DNA of 64,000 nucleotides from Ctenosaura bakeri (lineage: Eukaryota > Chordata > Lepidosauria > Squamata > Iguanidae). Under the pieces are notes generated by a model, which searched no databases, was not told the DNA's origin, and saw only the letters and a program-made list of their open reading frames with translations. The translations under genes and the position numbers were made by a program. How positions within the stretch are numbered: the stretch's first letter is position 1; every line of letters starts with the position of its first letter. Below, piece after piece: positions 22,573-33,162 of this stretch. The stretch covers positions 310,001 through 374,000 of the forward strand of contig CAOLHI010000736.1 in NCBI GenBank assembly GCA_948474755.1. The letters run 5' to 3'.

Positions 22573-22651
22573 CAAGTTGTCTCTTGTCTTGGAAGGACGG
22601 GAGGTCCTTCTGCTTCTTCTCGAAATCATCAGAGAATCCTAGTAAAACTCA

Positions 22652-22766
22652 GGCTATTTCCTCACTAGCCGCACTGGCGGCCCCTCCCGAAACTGCAAAC
22701 CCCAGGATTCCAGAGGGTGTTGAAAGTGGAATCATCGCGCTAGAACAGGCTAGTGCGGAAATGGCC
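22652..22766. mobile_element. Palindromic MITE with deleted left arm
   Basis: 115 bp with TCA on both sides (22649-22651 and 22767-22769). The left end GGCTATTTCCTCACTAGCC jumps to the loop and the full right arm, which ends 'ctagtgcggaaatggcc'. The deletion of about 60 bp abolishes most of the hairpin. Confidence 0.85.
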
Positions 22767-24257
22767 TCAGATAGAAAGAGCCATGGAAACGAAGGCGCAG
22801 AGAGACTCGGACGACCCCTCTGCCCGGCTCCCAAATTACATCACGCTGGGGAGAAGGGATCTCTGATGCCGCCACTGGCTTCGGAGCGTCCGAGTAGCGC
22901 CGCCTGACAGCGGAGAGAAAGGCGGAGAGTTGCGGAGGGTGTGCGCGCTTCTTTCCTTCCGCGGACTCCGTCTTCCTATTAGGTCACCACCCGGTGCAAA
23001 TGGGAAGGAGAACAGAAGCGGCCTGCAGACGCGCCGTATAAATCAGTGCCCCGCCGGTTAATTTATTGGCTTGTGCCTACTTGGATGATGATGATGATGA
23101 TGATCCAAACAATTGCCTGGAGAAGGCTTGGTTATCAGAGGCGGAGGGAAACAGATGGGATCCAACCCAGGCAAGAAGGAGAAGGCTTCCTAAACTGGTA
23201 TTTGCGAGGAGACCTCAGGAGGGAGCGAGGAAAGACAAGCAGACGGATAAATCGGCTCTTTGGGGAGCGCCCGTGCCTTCTGCATGGGCAATAGAAGCTG
23301 AGTAGGCTTCCTTCGGAGCAATCACGCCTAGGGATCGGGCGGTTCTTGGGTGCCGACGTGGGCTGTTCTAAATCTGCTGCTTGCCAAGCCGTTTCAGGGG
23401 GTGATTGCTCTCCCTTCCTCCTCCTCCTCTTCCTCCTCCTCTCCCCCCAGCTTGCGAGCTTCCAGGTTTCAGTGGGCGTCTTTTCGCTGCTCTGTTATCA
23501 TTATTCCTCGATGTGACGTTGAAGGGAGATGACAGCATTGTCTGGTTGTCTTTAATTCGTCTGAAGATGAAGGCAGGGAGGGCGGAGAGGGGGAGGAGAG
23601 AGAGAGAGAGAGACACGCTAGGATTTCTGGGGGCTCCCCCACCCCCAGCCGAAACGGATTTACCCTTTCCTTTCTTTTCTTTTAACACGTGGGAAGACAA
23701 ACTGCTGGTGATATATTTGAAGACACAAAGAAAGAACAAAATTTAAGCAAACTGCCATCAGCAGGCACACAAGTCCACACAATCCACAAAGATTAACTCT
23801 TTGAATCCACTACTTTTCAGCATCTCGACTTGGAAAAAAAAAGTACTTTCTTTGAGCTACTGGGAATTCTGGAGGCCATTTTGGGTTATATCATACTGTT
23901 CCAAACGAGGCACACCATTTTCTGTTGAATCGATGGGCTGTGAACTGGAGCAGGGAGAGAGGGACTATGCTTTTTTGGGGGGCGGCGGTATGTTCTTTTG
24001 CTGATGCACAAACTGTTTTTCCTGGACCATCTAAGCTTCGCTTTCTGGGACATAAACTACGAATATCTGGCTTCACGGCCATTAGATCGCTCCCATTCAT
24101 AACCAGTTGCCTCTTTATCCGTCAAAACGCGGTGAAAAGGAGAGCCAGGGAACAACTCATGCCCTGCGGAAATATAACATGCCGAGAGAGAGAGAGAAAC
24201 AGAGAGAGAGAGAGACTAACCCGAATATGATCGTTCGAGACCATTTAAAGTGATTTG
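22767..24257. other. Gene-free, GC-moderate DNA
   Basis: No supported gene. Contains (GAT)n at about 23085-23103, TCC-rich (about 23417-23445) and GA-rich (23600-23612, 24185-24213) low-complexity runs. Promoter-like GC content at 22860-23050 ('gccgtataaatcag' at about 23034) has no coding sequence behind it. Confidence 0.4.
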
Positions 24258-24431
24258 GGCCATTTCCGCACTAGCCTGTTATAGCGCTATCATTCCACTT
24301 TCAACCTCCTATGGAATCCTGGGGTTTGCAGTTTCGGGAGGGGCCGCCCGGCTGAAACTGCAAACCCCAAGATTCCATAGGAGGTTGAAAGTGGAATCAT
24401 AGCGCTATAACAGGCTAGTGCGGAAATGGCC
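24258..24431. mobile_element. Palindromic MITE with TTG duplication
   Basis: 174 bp with TTG on both sides (24255-24257 and 24432-24434). Ends GGCCATTTCCGCACTAGCCT and exact complement. Arms almost perfectly paired. The loop is short, centred near 24347 ('ggggccgcccggc'). Confidence 0.92.
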
Positions 24432-27400
24432 TTGGATTGGAGGGGAGGAGAGAAGTGGAGTGACCAAAGAGAGCCAGCGTTGATTGCTCCAGAGTCAGTG
24501 CGATTCACGCTGGGACTCCGATAGGAGAAAACATGAGGCAGCATTATAACCCCCTCCCTTTCTTTGCTACCCTCCTTTGGAGTTAAAGTGTTTTCTTTAC
24601 ACTTTCCTGAGGGGGAATTTTATGTTTCGGATTCTACCCATTGCTCTCTGGCGAAATGTTATTCTTTAACAGTTATATAAAAGAAGGTTATTTTAAAAGA
24701 AAAACGAAGCCCCCCTTGTTCTTTTTAAGGATCGCTCTTGCGCGGAATGGTGCAGGGACTCCGAGGCGAGAAGGCAACTCCTACCCTCAGCCCAACCACC
24801 CATCCCGGTTCTCTTCCGCCCCACGCAGCACATCGGTTCCCCTCCCAGATCCCCCCCTCCCCATGAGGCGGTATAAACCCCACCTAGCCCAATCCCATAG
24901 GCTTCTCCGCCCCGGAAATAACTCCAACAGGGTGCTGCTAAGGGGTAAAACGAGAGCCTTGTCCTCCAGATAATAATTCTCCCACTCCCACGAAATTTCC
25001 TTCAGTCTCCAAATTTCTAGCATCGTAGTAACTTCCATTTCAGAAATACAGTCTAGCCATCCAAAAGGGAGGGGGCGAGCAGACAAAGTTACCAAAAGGA
25101 TGCAAAGACAGGAAATGCAAGAGTTGTAGGTATCAATGATTTTCTGTGTCCCACTCCCGGCTATGCCAGAAATTTGGGGATTAACAGAATGATTTACGGA
25201 AGGAAATTCAGAATGTTTAGTTGAGGGGCAATGCCTTCACTCTCCCCTTCCCCTGCAGCCCGAGGGAGTTCAGCCCAAGGAAACATGGCCGGGACTGCAG
25301 CCCTTGACCAAAGATCCAGCTGCTCTGGAGGTCGCCCTGAACCGATCCCCTCTTCTTCTTCTTCCAGAAGTTAAAACCAGGAGCCCCAGGAGTGCTGCCT
25401 TTGCCCTTCCCTTCTCCCTCTTGGAGCCAAATAAGGTGGAAGAGGGGAGACGGTCTGATTGACGAATCGGGCACTTGGAACTTCTCCAAAGATTGGGTCA
25501 ATCCCATGGATTTTCCAGTGGGCAGAACAGAGGCTCCAAAGCTGTGGCAGAATGGAGAAAAAAGCCTTCCAGGGAGGTTCCCTAGCATCCAGTTTCCTTA
25601 ACTGGCAGGGTACCTCGTTCCTGGCTTTCCTGGCAAGCACAGCCTAGTTATCGAGATCCTGTGGAGCAAGCCCTTACCTCACTTGGGGGAAGCCCTTCCT
25701 TTACCCTATTGGGGAGCGCTTTCCCAAATCTCTCCATGCCACACTGGAAGACTGGTCTAAAGGGCAAGGCGCTGACTCGTTGCCCCCCCCCATAGTTTCT
25801 TTAAAGCACATTCGATTAGGTTCTCTGGCTGGGAAGATAAAAAGGAAACTTATCCTTGTAGGCCTGGATACGCCCTTCTCATAACCATCACATTTTCCCA
25901 GGCTGGTGGTGGTTGTGTAACATCACAATCACCCACAAAATACTCAATGTACTGTATATGGCGCTTCACCCTGCAAGGTGAAGCTAGTAAAGTAAAGCTT
26001 ACTTTAAAAAAAAAGAGAGAGAGAGATAGAAACCCACATTTAGTCAGTTTTTTTCTCTATCCCGCATCTTCCTCAAATTTTTGTTTAACCTAACGAAAAG
26101 TTCCAGAGAACTCGAAAATAATTCTCTTTTTCTTAACATTTTCGTTGATGGCAATAACAGAATTATTAGTAATAACAACCAGTGGATTTTAGAATCCGAT
26201 ACATTTTGTTTATGTATGATTTTTTTTTTTAAAGGAAAGGTCCATATAGATGTTTCAAGTAACTACCGAGAGTTCGTTATTGCTTTACACTCTTCGGTAC
26301 ATCCGATTCCTCAAGGAGAATTCACGCGAACAAAGAGGAGGGAGAGGAAGAGGAAGGTGGGTCAGAGGAACCAAATGGGCGCCTAATTCGAATCAGACTG
26401 ATGGGAGGCTGGGCTTTCCATTGGGGAGGAGGGAAGGCGGGGAACGCGCCCTGCTTTTCCTTTTCTTTTCCTCTCCAGTGTGGTTTTCGCGTTTGAATTC
26501 CTTTCGACGTACTTAGCAAGGACCAGCAACTTGTCGTCAACTCCACAACACATTCAGTTTGGAAAGACTACAAAGGATAGTGGAGGGAGAGGAAGGGGGT
26601 GTGTTGGGGCAAGAGCTAAACCCATTCTGCCTTTTGGAAGAAAAAAAAAGTTTGCAAAGTCACCTGTCCCACCCTCACCCGCGGTCTCCTGCTCCCAGTT
26701 GCTGTCTTTTCCTACAAAATGCTAGGCGATCCTTCGTCAGACAGATCAAATATTTGATCAAGAACTCGAGGGCCAGTTGGGAACAAATTTAAGGTACAGA
26801 AAAGGGCGTAAACGTGCGCTCCGGCGCTCGTCGCAAGCGCCGCTCGAGCTACGACCACCGTTCAGCGGCTCTGTTTGCACTGAGAGGGGATTAAAGCGTC
26901 CCTGGCTTCCAAGGGGCTGCCCGGCAAAACGACGACACCCTTTCCTCGGTTTAAACCCAATCCTGGGACTTAATCCAGCTGCCATAGGGCTCAGTTCCCT
27001 CCAACTTCGTCGGCCGTATCTGTGCTTTCTTGACACACGGGGTGAGGTTTACTCGAGATTACTTCCGAGTAAACGGGTTTAAGGAGGTCTATGCAGATAA
27101 AAACCCTATTGAGCTGAATGGAATTTACCCCCCAAGGTAGTTTATATAGTTTACCTATACCGACCCAACAGCAATAACAAAGGGGTCAGGCGAGTGGAAA
27201 ATTGTCCTGCGCAAGCTGCTTTGAAATGGGAATGTTGGATTCAGATTTCAACACGCTTATATAGTCGATCTATTAGGAACCAAGAAAATGAAGTTGGCCT
27301 CCCGCCGAGTTCAAGGAGTCTACTCTAATCACGACTCACTCGGAATCCAACCCGGAGCCGTCCCAGAGGCCAGGATTGCGCAGTTGCCCTTCCTTTCAAG

Positions 27401-27629
27401 GATATTTGCGCAGGAGAGAGGCGGAAGGCGAGGGTCGCCTCCTCTTTCACAGAATGAGCATCCGTCCCTTCTTCCGCCCACTGGCGCAGCCTAGAAAGGG
27501 ACGTTTTTAGTGGAAGACTGGGGTCTGAAAAACAAAACAACTTTCTCTCTCTGGATTAATGCCTTTAGCATTCTTTTCCAGGATGGTTTTCTCCCCAAAA
27601 CAAGGTGCTCTCCCTTTCCAGGATGGGAG
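24432..27629. other. Gene-free, mostly unique DNA
   Basis: No gene supported despite several overlapping frames. At about 27045-27130 the recurring squamate repeat core 'attacttccgagtaaac' appears, followed by 'tattgagctgaatgga'. A small hairpin (cttcacc...ggtgaag) is at 25964-25983. Confidence 0.4.
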
Positions 27630-27810
27630 AGAGCTACTGTGGCGCAACAGTTCAAGTGTTCCACTAGGACACTGAGAGACTAAGGTTCGATTCCCTACTT
27701 GACTATGGAAACCCACTGGGTCACATTCTCTCAGCCTTAGAAGGAGGCAAAGGCAAATCCCCTCTTAAAAATTCTTGCCAAGAAACCCCTCCTAATAGGG
27801 GCACCTTATA
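27630..27810 (+). repeat. Sauria-type SINE
   Basis: Landmarks: 'gagctactgtggcgcaaca', 'aaggttcgattccctacttg' (B-box-like GTTCGATTCC), 'atggaaacccactgggtc', 'acattctctcagccttag', 'ttcttgccaagaaacccc'. The 3' tail is shortened before a 'gacaggacagcac' duplication. Confidence 0.8.
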
Positions 27811-27927
27811 GCCGTTACAAGACAGGACAGCACAGGACAGCAACAATGAAGACTTGTTTAGGGTTTGTTTTCTACCCATATCTATATCAGCTATATCTAT
27901 AGAAGACAGCAACAAATAAAATAATAT

Positions 27928-28040
27928 TTGTTGTTGCTAACTGCTATCCAGTGGACTTAGGCGACCCTATAAATGCGAGACCCCCAAATCTCCCCGTTAC
28001 CCATAGTCCTGCTCAGATCTTGCAAACTCAAATACACTGC
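27928..28040 (-). repeat. BovB/SINE-tail fragment, minus
   Basis: 'ttgttgttgctaactgctat', 'aggcgaccctataaatgcga' and 'agtcctgctcagatcttgca' follow the antisense BovB 3' order also seen at 11010-11205. Diverged and short. Confidence 0.5.
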
Positions 28041-28681
28041 GACACCAAATTCTACAGTAAGACCATTGCTTCCCACCAATAAGAATTCCGCACTCCATGA
28101 AATTTTCTTTCTGTCCCCAAATTCGTAACACTGCAGAGAGTCAGACGCTGAAAATCGTTCACAGCTGGACTTGTTATATTTGCTGTGTTCCCAAGCCTTT
28201 GGTAACTTTTCCTGTCTCTTTCTATGGACGCCTAAACTATTTCTAAGTGTCCAACTAAAGTTTTAAGTTACTGCAGTGCTAGAAATTTGAACTCTGGAGG
28301 AAAAATTCACGGGAGTGCACAATTCTTATGGGGGGGACAATTTCCCCATTTTGCCTCCTCTTTGGAGGTACACTCCTGCCTGTCCAGAGTCCCTTGCCCT
28401 TCCACTGCTACTTAGATTTGTTAAGTACTCTTGCCTTGAGAACACCCCAGTTAAAACAGCCGGAAGATAACAACAAACAACAACACTTGTTCGGCAAAAG
28501 AGGGGCACCCCCATACTCTGACCCATCCACAGTCCCGTCCAGCCCAGTGCCATCTCGTCGCCAGCCCAGCAAAGAAACCAGCCTGACCTTCGCTGCGCAG
28601 AAAACAGCCGGGTCCACAGGCCTGGCACACCTTAAAGTGGCCTGTTCCTAAAGGCCCGGGCAAGTCAGTCGGGGGGGGGGT
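28041..28681. other. Gene-free stretch
   Basis: No feature recognised apart from a G-run at 28671-28680. Confidence 0.4.
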
Positions 28682-28745
28682 CATTTGTTGTTGTGTGCCT
28701 TCAAGTCGTTTCCGACTTATGGCGACCCTATCACGTTCTTTTCTG
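28682..28745 (-). repeat. Sauria SINE 3' tail fragment, minus
   Basis: 'ttgttgttgtgtgccttcaa' then 'gtcgtttccgacttatggcg' and 'accctatcac' is the exact antisense of the SINE 3' end ('ataagtcggaaacgacttga'). Only the tail is present. Confidence 0.7.
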
Positions 28746-30195
28746 GGGCTGAGAGTGCGTCCTTACTCGACTCTCCTTTTGCTTGCCTGGTTTCCTTCGG
28801 CTGCCTGGCCCGTCCTCGCTGTATAAGCTACTCCTCCGGCTTGGTAATTTCATAGTGCATCGACTCCTGCTAGATACCCTGAAGGAAGGGTAAAGCGGTA
28901 TAGATATCTAGGTGTAGGTAGATCTTCCCTACAGACGGGGAAGCCGAAATAAACACGGGTAGGATCGCAGACTTCTGAATGCCGTTTAAATCAGGGAGAA
29001 GGGGAGGGGTTCCTGCGGCTGCTCCCTCCTGAAAACAGAATTTCGTTCTCGCTTGGTTCCTCCTCCTCTTCTCTCTGAGGGTTTTTTGGTCTCCCTGGTT
29101 TTCAGTTCCCACCCACGGCGGCTCCTTAGTAGAACCAGGCGCCCACGGGAGGGTGAGGGGGGAAAAAGAGGACACGGGAACTTTCGTGGGTTTCTCTTAA
29201 CCCACCAATATTTGGATACCTCGGTGGTATCCAAATATTTACAGCCCCTGCTGCCTCATCCCTAAGCCCCAGACCTTTTTCAATAAAACTTTTATTTGCA
29301 AGTAAGGACACTTGAAATCAATTCTCCCCAGGCTGCCTAGGAAGGAAAGAGAGACGAGCCCGGGCCGTCCCTGCTCTACTGCCACCCGACGCACGATGGC
29401 GGCGTGGGTGGGTAGGATAAGGGCAAGGAAAGCGAGTTGAAACCAACGGACGCCATCTCGAAGTAACTGTACATCCAGGTGGCCCTCCCTGCCTCACTTT
29501 GCCTTTGAACGCACGGGGCTCCCTTCCAGGAGAACTGTTCGGAATCCGGAGTGAAGGCCGCTCCGTTTCCGGGCCGGGTGAGCAGAGGCCCTGCGCCCTG
29601 ACCCGACGGGCTGTTTGTTCTCTTGAACCTACCCGACAGGTCGCTCCGCCTTACTCTCGCTCTGAAGAGCTCCTGCGAGACCCAGAGGCGGCCGAAGAGC
29701 CCCAGACCCCATCCCGTTCAACGGGTGCAGCCCAGAGAAACCGAAGCGCTTCCATTTCCCCTCCTCTGGAATCCGCTGGGCTTTCCCGCTGAATGAGAAG
29801 GAGACGTGGGGGCCGTCTGCCTCAGATCAACTAAACTGCCTCCTTTTCGACGGCAGCGTCTCGATCGGAGAGACATTTGCTCTAAAAGGGGGAGGTAAAA
29901 CCGACCACAAACAAACATTTCGCTTTTTAGGGGGACGAAAGACCTGCGCGCTCGTCCCAGTTGAGTCAAGAATGTGGGCATCTCCAGCACAAAAGCGACC
30001 CAGTCCTCGAAATCCTGCACCGAGTTCTCAGCCCGAAAGGAAACAATCCAGCGGGAAGTTCTCCTCCGTGACCTCGCCTTCCTAATAAAGAGGTGGGGCG
30101 AAAAGCCCGGCTCCTGGTATCGCTGCTCCGGTTCATTGCGCGGGGAAGACAGGGGGAAAGTTCTCGCCGGATTGTGCTCCAAGTTTCCCCCGATT
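28746..30195. other. GC-rich, gene-free block downstream of ZNF503
   Basis: CpG-rich from about 29330 to 30130. No reading frame shows a recognisable protein. Paired YY1-like motifs at 29393-29403 and 29449-29460 suggest promoter activity, perhaps for a non-coding RNA. A 33-bp hairpin (29207-29239) and a terminal motif CAATCCAGCGGGAAGTTCTC near 30046 are also present. Confidence 0.4.
29207..29239. repeat. 14-bp-stem hairpin
   Basis: AATATTTGGATACC pairs perfectly with GGTATCCAAATATT across a TCGGT loop. Confidence 0.85.
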
Positions 30196-30395
30196 TTTAT
30201 TTCTTTATTTTAAATTTCTCCTAAAAGCTGAGGAGGCCACTGGTAGCCGCCTTTTCTAGGGTCACGATTTTTCTGTGCCACTGTTTCCAATATTGCTAAA
30301 CTACCAACAATAATCCAAAGCTTTGGTTTTCCTTAGAAAGAAAGGGAGATCAGTTTTAAACTGGCTCCTGGGTTTACTAGTTTAAATGGTCACTA

Positions 30396-30461
<66 letters not shown>
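30396..30461. repeat. (AAT)22 microsatellite
   Basis: 66 bp of uninterrupted AAT, lying 3' of ZNF503. The unit is the same as in the tract at 34898-34954 in the ZNF503 leader. Confidence 0.97.
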
Positions 30462-30599
30462 TTCAGTTCTCCCAGTTATAAAAGGAAGCAAACATTGAGT
30501 AATAACATATTGGGTAAAAACACTGGGTAATATTTTATCTTTACAGCATTAGCATTATTGAACTTAATCAAAGCTAACATCTCCCTCTCCTCTTGTTCA

Positions 30600-31530
30600 T
30601 CCACTTAAGCCCATATTTAGGTATATTTGTAACAGCCCCCAGAAGGTGATTTCAAAAGAAAAGTAAAATCTTTTTTTAATACATCAAATATATCGAACTT
30701 TAATTTTTTTTTAAAGCAATACATTGTCTATTATTTTAAATACATGACTGTCATCCTTGTTTCTGCCCCTTCTACAAGGTGGACTTAAAAATTAAAAAAT
30801 AGTCAAGTGTTCCTTTCGAAGAACAAAAATAAGGCAAATGGAGGTTTTTGGAACAGAGTTATTCTTGGAATTCCTTTCTTCCAGAATACATACAAAAAAA
30901 TACCAATTCTTTTTCTGCAGTGACACACACTTGAAAAATAATTGCAATTTGAAATTTCAACTTCACAAATTGCAAGTTAAGTGGTGGTGTTGGTCTGTTT
31001 TTGTTTTGCCTTTTTTTTTAAAAAAACACATGCATTTCGGGGTTTTTTTCCCCCATCCACCCCCAATGAGACATTAAATAAGAACGTACAATACAATCAT
31101 AGCAATTTTAAAGTAACATTAAAGAGAAGACCTCTATTTTTGTTTTCTTTTTATTTATTTATATTCTACAACGGGTGTTTCCACTTTATTTTTTTTTCCT
31201 TTAAGCCTATTGAGCTGAAGTTAAGTAATGCACTTTTATTGATTCATTGTCCCGCTTGAAGCTAACATAAATAAATACAGTGCCCATGGATCCAGTCCTC
31301 ATGATGAACACTATCTTTTTATATATTTATATATATATAAAAGAAGTCAAATTGCAATTTTGTTCTATGAAAGTTTGGAAGGGTTGCTTTGTGTTCTTTT
31401 TCCCCAGACGTCTCTCGCTTGGCATTTCGCTCGCTCTCCCCTCCCGCCCCACCCCGCTTCGACCACCACCACTCCCCCCCGCCAAAAAAGCCAACCAAAA
31501 AGGCCCCCCCGAGAATTTCCCCCGGAAAAC
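30600..31530 (-). other. ZNF503: ZNF503 3' untranslated region (approximate)
   Basis: AT-rich, low-repeat sequence immediately after the stop codon. Minus-strand AATAAA hexamers occur at 31235-31240, 31185-31190, 31154-31159 and 31150-31155, with further ones at 30196-30201 and 30204-30209. The true cleavage site cannot be chosen without transcript data; the lower limit here is a guess bounded by the AAT tract. Confidence 0.45.
31150..31240 (-). terminator. Cluster of candidate polyadenylation signals
   Basis: Four AATAAA hexamers on the minus strand within 91 bp, about 290-380 bp after the ZNF503 stop. T-rich DNA lies around them. Confidence 0.4.
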
Positions 31531-33162
31531 TCACTGGTATCCCAGCGCGGAGGCTGTAGTCAGTCTCTGCCCATAGAGTGCGTAAGGGGAGTAATAGGGT
31601 CCGGTGGCGGCGGGGACGGGCACGGGGGCGCCGGGGGTGGGCAGGGGGCTCTTGGAGTAGGGGTGGTAGCGGCTGCTGAGTCCCAGGGCGTGGTGGGGGC
31701 TGCGCAGGGCCAGCGTGCCGGGGCTGCCCGGGGCGCCCGTGGTCGGGATGTGCATGTGGCAGGCCATGGCCGCCGCCGCCGCGCTGGCGAGCGAGGTGGA
31801 GCTGGGGTAGCTGGAGAGCAGTTTGTCCGTCCCCGGGAAGGCCGTGTGAGTCCGCAAGTGGCTGAGCAGCTCCTCGGAGGTGGCGAAGCGCTTGTCGCAC
31901 GGTCCGTTGGCCGACACCCAGTTGCAGATGTGGGGCTGGGGGTCGTTGGGGAGCATGAAGCCGTAGGGGTAGAGGGGGTGGCCGGCCAGCGAGGGCGGGG
32001 TGGTGCCGCTCAGCGAGGAGTGGACGGTGTGGAGCGGGTGCGTCGGGTAGACCAAGGGGTAGCCGGACTTGAGGGCCTGGTCGTGGGCGCAGGAGGCGCC
32101 GGCCGCCCCGGCCAGGTGGCTGGCGCAGTGGTAGCTCAGGCAGTAGGGGTCGCGGCACAGGCTGGCCGTCATCACCGACGGCGGGGAGGCGCCGGCCAGC
32201 GGGCTCGAGCCGGCCGCCTTGCTGCAGCCCAGGCTCCCGGCCAGCTGCGCGCCCACCAGGCTGCCGGACTTGGTGGGGTCCAGGGCCACGCCGTGCGGCA
32301 GGAACTGCGGCGGGTAGCCCGCGTAGGCGCCGGCCAGCGTCCCCGGGTAGCTCATGCCGGCCGGCGGCAGCGGGAACACCGTCTGCCCGGGCTTGTAGGG
32401 CGACACGGGGGCCACCAGGCCGGAGCCCAGCACCGAGGCGGCGGCGGCGGCGGCGGCCGACGACGAGGACGACGACGACGTGACCGCGTTGCCGCCCCCG
32501 CAGGACGAGTCCGAGGAGGCGGACGAGGCGGAAGACGACGAGGAGGAGGCCGAGCCGGCCAGCAGGCCCTTGGCGCTCTCGTGGGCCTGGCTCAGGTCGG
32601 CCGCGATCCCGCCGCAGCCGGCGCCCAGCCGCCCGTGGGCCGCGCCCGAGTCCGCGCCGCCCTTGCCGCAGCCGTCCGCGCCGTCCTTCTTGTCCGCGTC
32701 GCCCCCGCCGCCGCCGCCGCCGCCCTTGCCTCCCTCTCCGCCGGGCAGCAAGCCGGGCGAGCAGGCCGAAACGCTGGAGGTGGGGCTGCCTGTCCTTGGC
32801 GTGAACGGCTGGCAGGTGGCGCTCGGCACCCGGAAGCCCGACTTCTCGCTCCCGCCGCCGCCGCCTCCGCTGCCGCCGCCGCCCGAGCCTCCTCCCCCGG
32901 AGGCGGCCGCCGAGCCAACCACCGAGCCGCCGACGCCCGACGAGGGCTCCTTCTTGTCCGCGCCGGGCTTGGAGTAGGGCTTGAAGCTCGACTTGTCCTC
33001 CACGCCGATGTCGCTGAGCTTCAGGGGCCCCGATTTGGTCGATTCCTTGTCGCCGCTGTTCGAGGTGACCGAAGAGAGCTTGGACGAGGGCGACGGGTCG
33101 GGCTTGCCGATCTGGGAGCACGTCTGAGCCAGGAGGGCCAAGGGGCTCTTCTTCGCGTCTAG
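31531..33162 (-). CDS. ZNF503: ZNF503 coding exon 2 (residues 132-674 and stop)
   Basis: Encodes the bulk of a NET-family (Noc/Nlz/Elbow/Tlp-1) zinc-finger co-repressor that acts in the nucleus, probably recruiting Groucho/TLE and histone deacetylases. Visible parts in order: SP motif KSPLALLAQTCSQIGK (136-151); FKPY Groucho-type motif (191-194); Gly runs (about 221-235 and 278-285); Ser then Ala runs (360-373); Buttonhead box CRDPYCLSYHC (467-477); one atypical C2H2 finger with C544, C553, H566 and H570 (C-X8-C-X12-H-X3-H); and the conserved end ALYGQRLTTASALGYQ. It begins after a ctgcag acceptor in phase 0 and ends at TGA 31531-31533. The family's usual length is near 650 aa, so 674 is ordinary. 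The paralogue ZNF703 is the alternative. The C-terminal TTASALGYQ and the overall match from memory favour ZNF503. Confidence 0.95.
   Translation of the reverse strand, partial: LDAKKSPLALLAQTCSQIGKPDPSPSSKLSSVTSNSGDKESTKSGPLKLSDIGVEDKSSFKPYSKPGADKKEPSSGVGGSVVGSAAASGGGGSGGGGSGGGGGGSEKSGFRVPSATCQPFTPRTGSPTSSVSACSPGLLPGGEGGKGGGGGGGGDADKKDGADGCGKGGADSGAAHGRLGAGCGGIAADLSQAHESAKGLLAGSASSSSSSASSASSDSSCGGGNAVTSSSSSSSAAAAAAASVLGSGLVAPVSPYKPGQTVFPLPPAGMSYPGTLAGAYAGYPPQFLPHGVALDPTKSGSLVGAQLAGSLGCSKAAGSSPLAGASPPSVMTASLCRDPYCLSYHCASHLAGAAGASCAHDQALKSGYPLVYPTHPLHTVHSSLSGTTPPSLAGHPLYPYGFMLPNDPQPHICNWVSANGPCDKRFATSEELLSHLRTHTAFPGTDKLLSSYPSSTSLASAAAAAMACHMHIPTTGAPGSPGTLALRSPHHALGLSSRYHPYSKSPLPTPGAPVPVPAATGPYYSPYALYGQRLTTASALGYQ

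Noticed and set aside
22860..23300. GC-rich stretch with a TATA-like 'cgtataaatcag' at about 23035, considered as a gene promoter
   Set aside because: No coding exon or convincing donor follows; the frames downstream are low-complexity.
31360..33162. 600-codon open frame on the plus strand, and another on the minus strand (31319-33121), overlapping ZNF503 exon 2
   Set aside because: Both are off-frame shadows of a GC-rich exon: arginine/alanine/glycine-rich with no domain, whereas the third frame reads the complete ZNF503 motifs.
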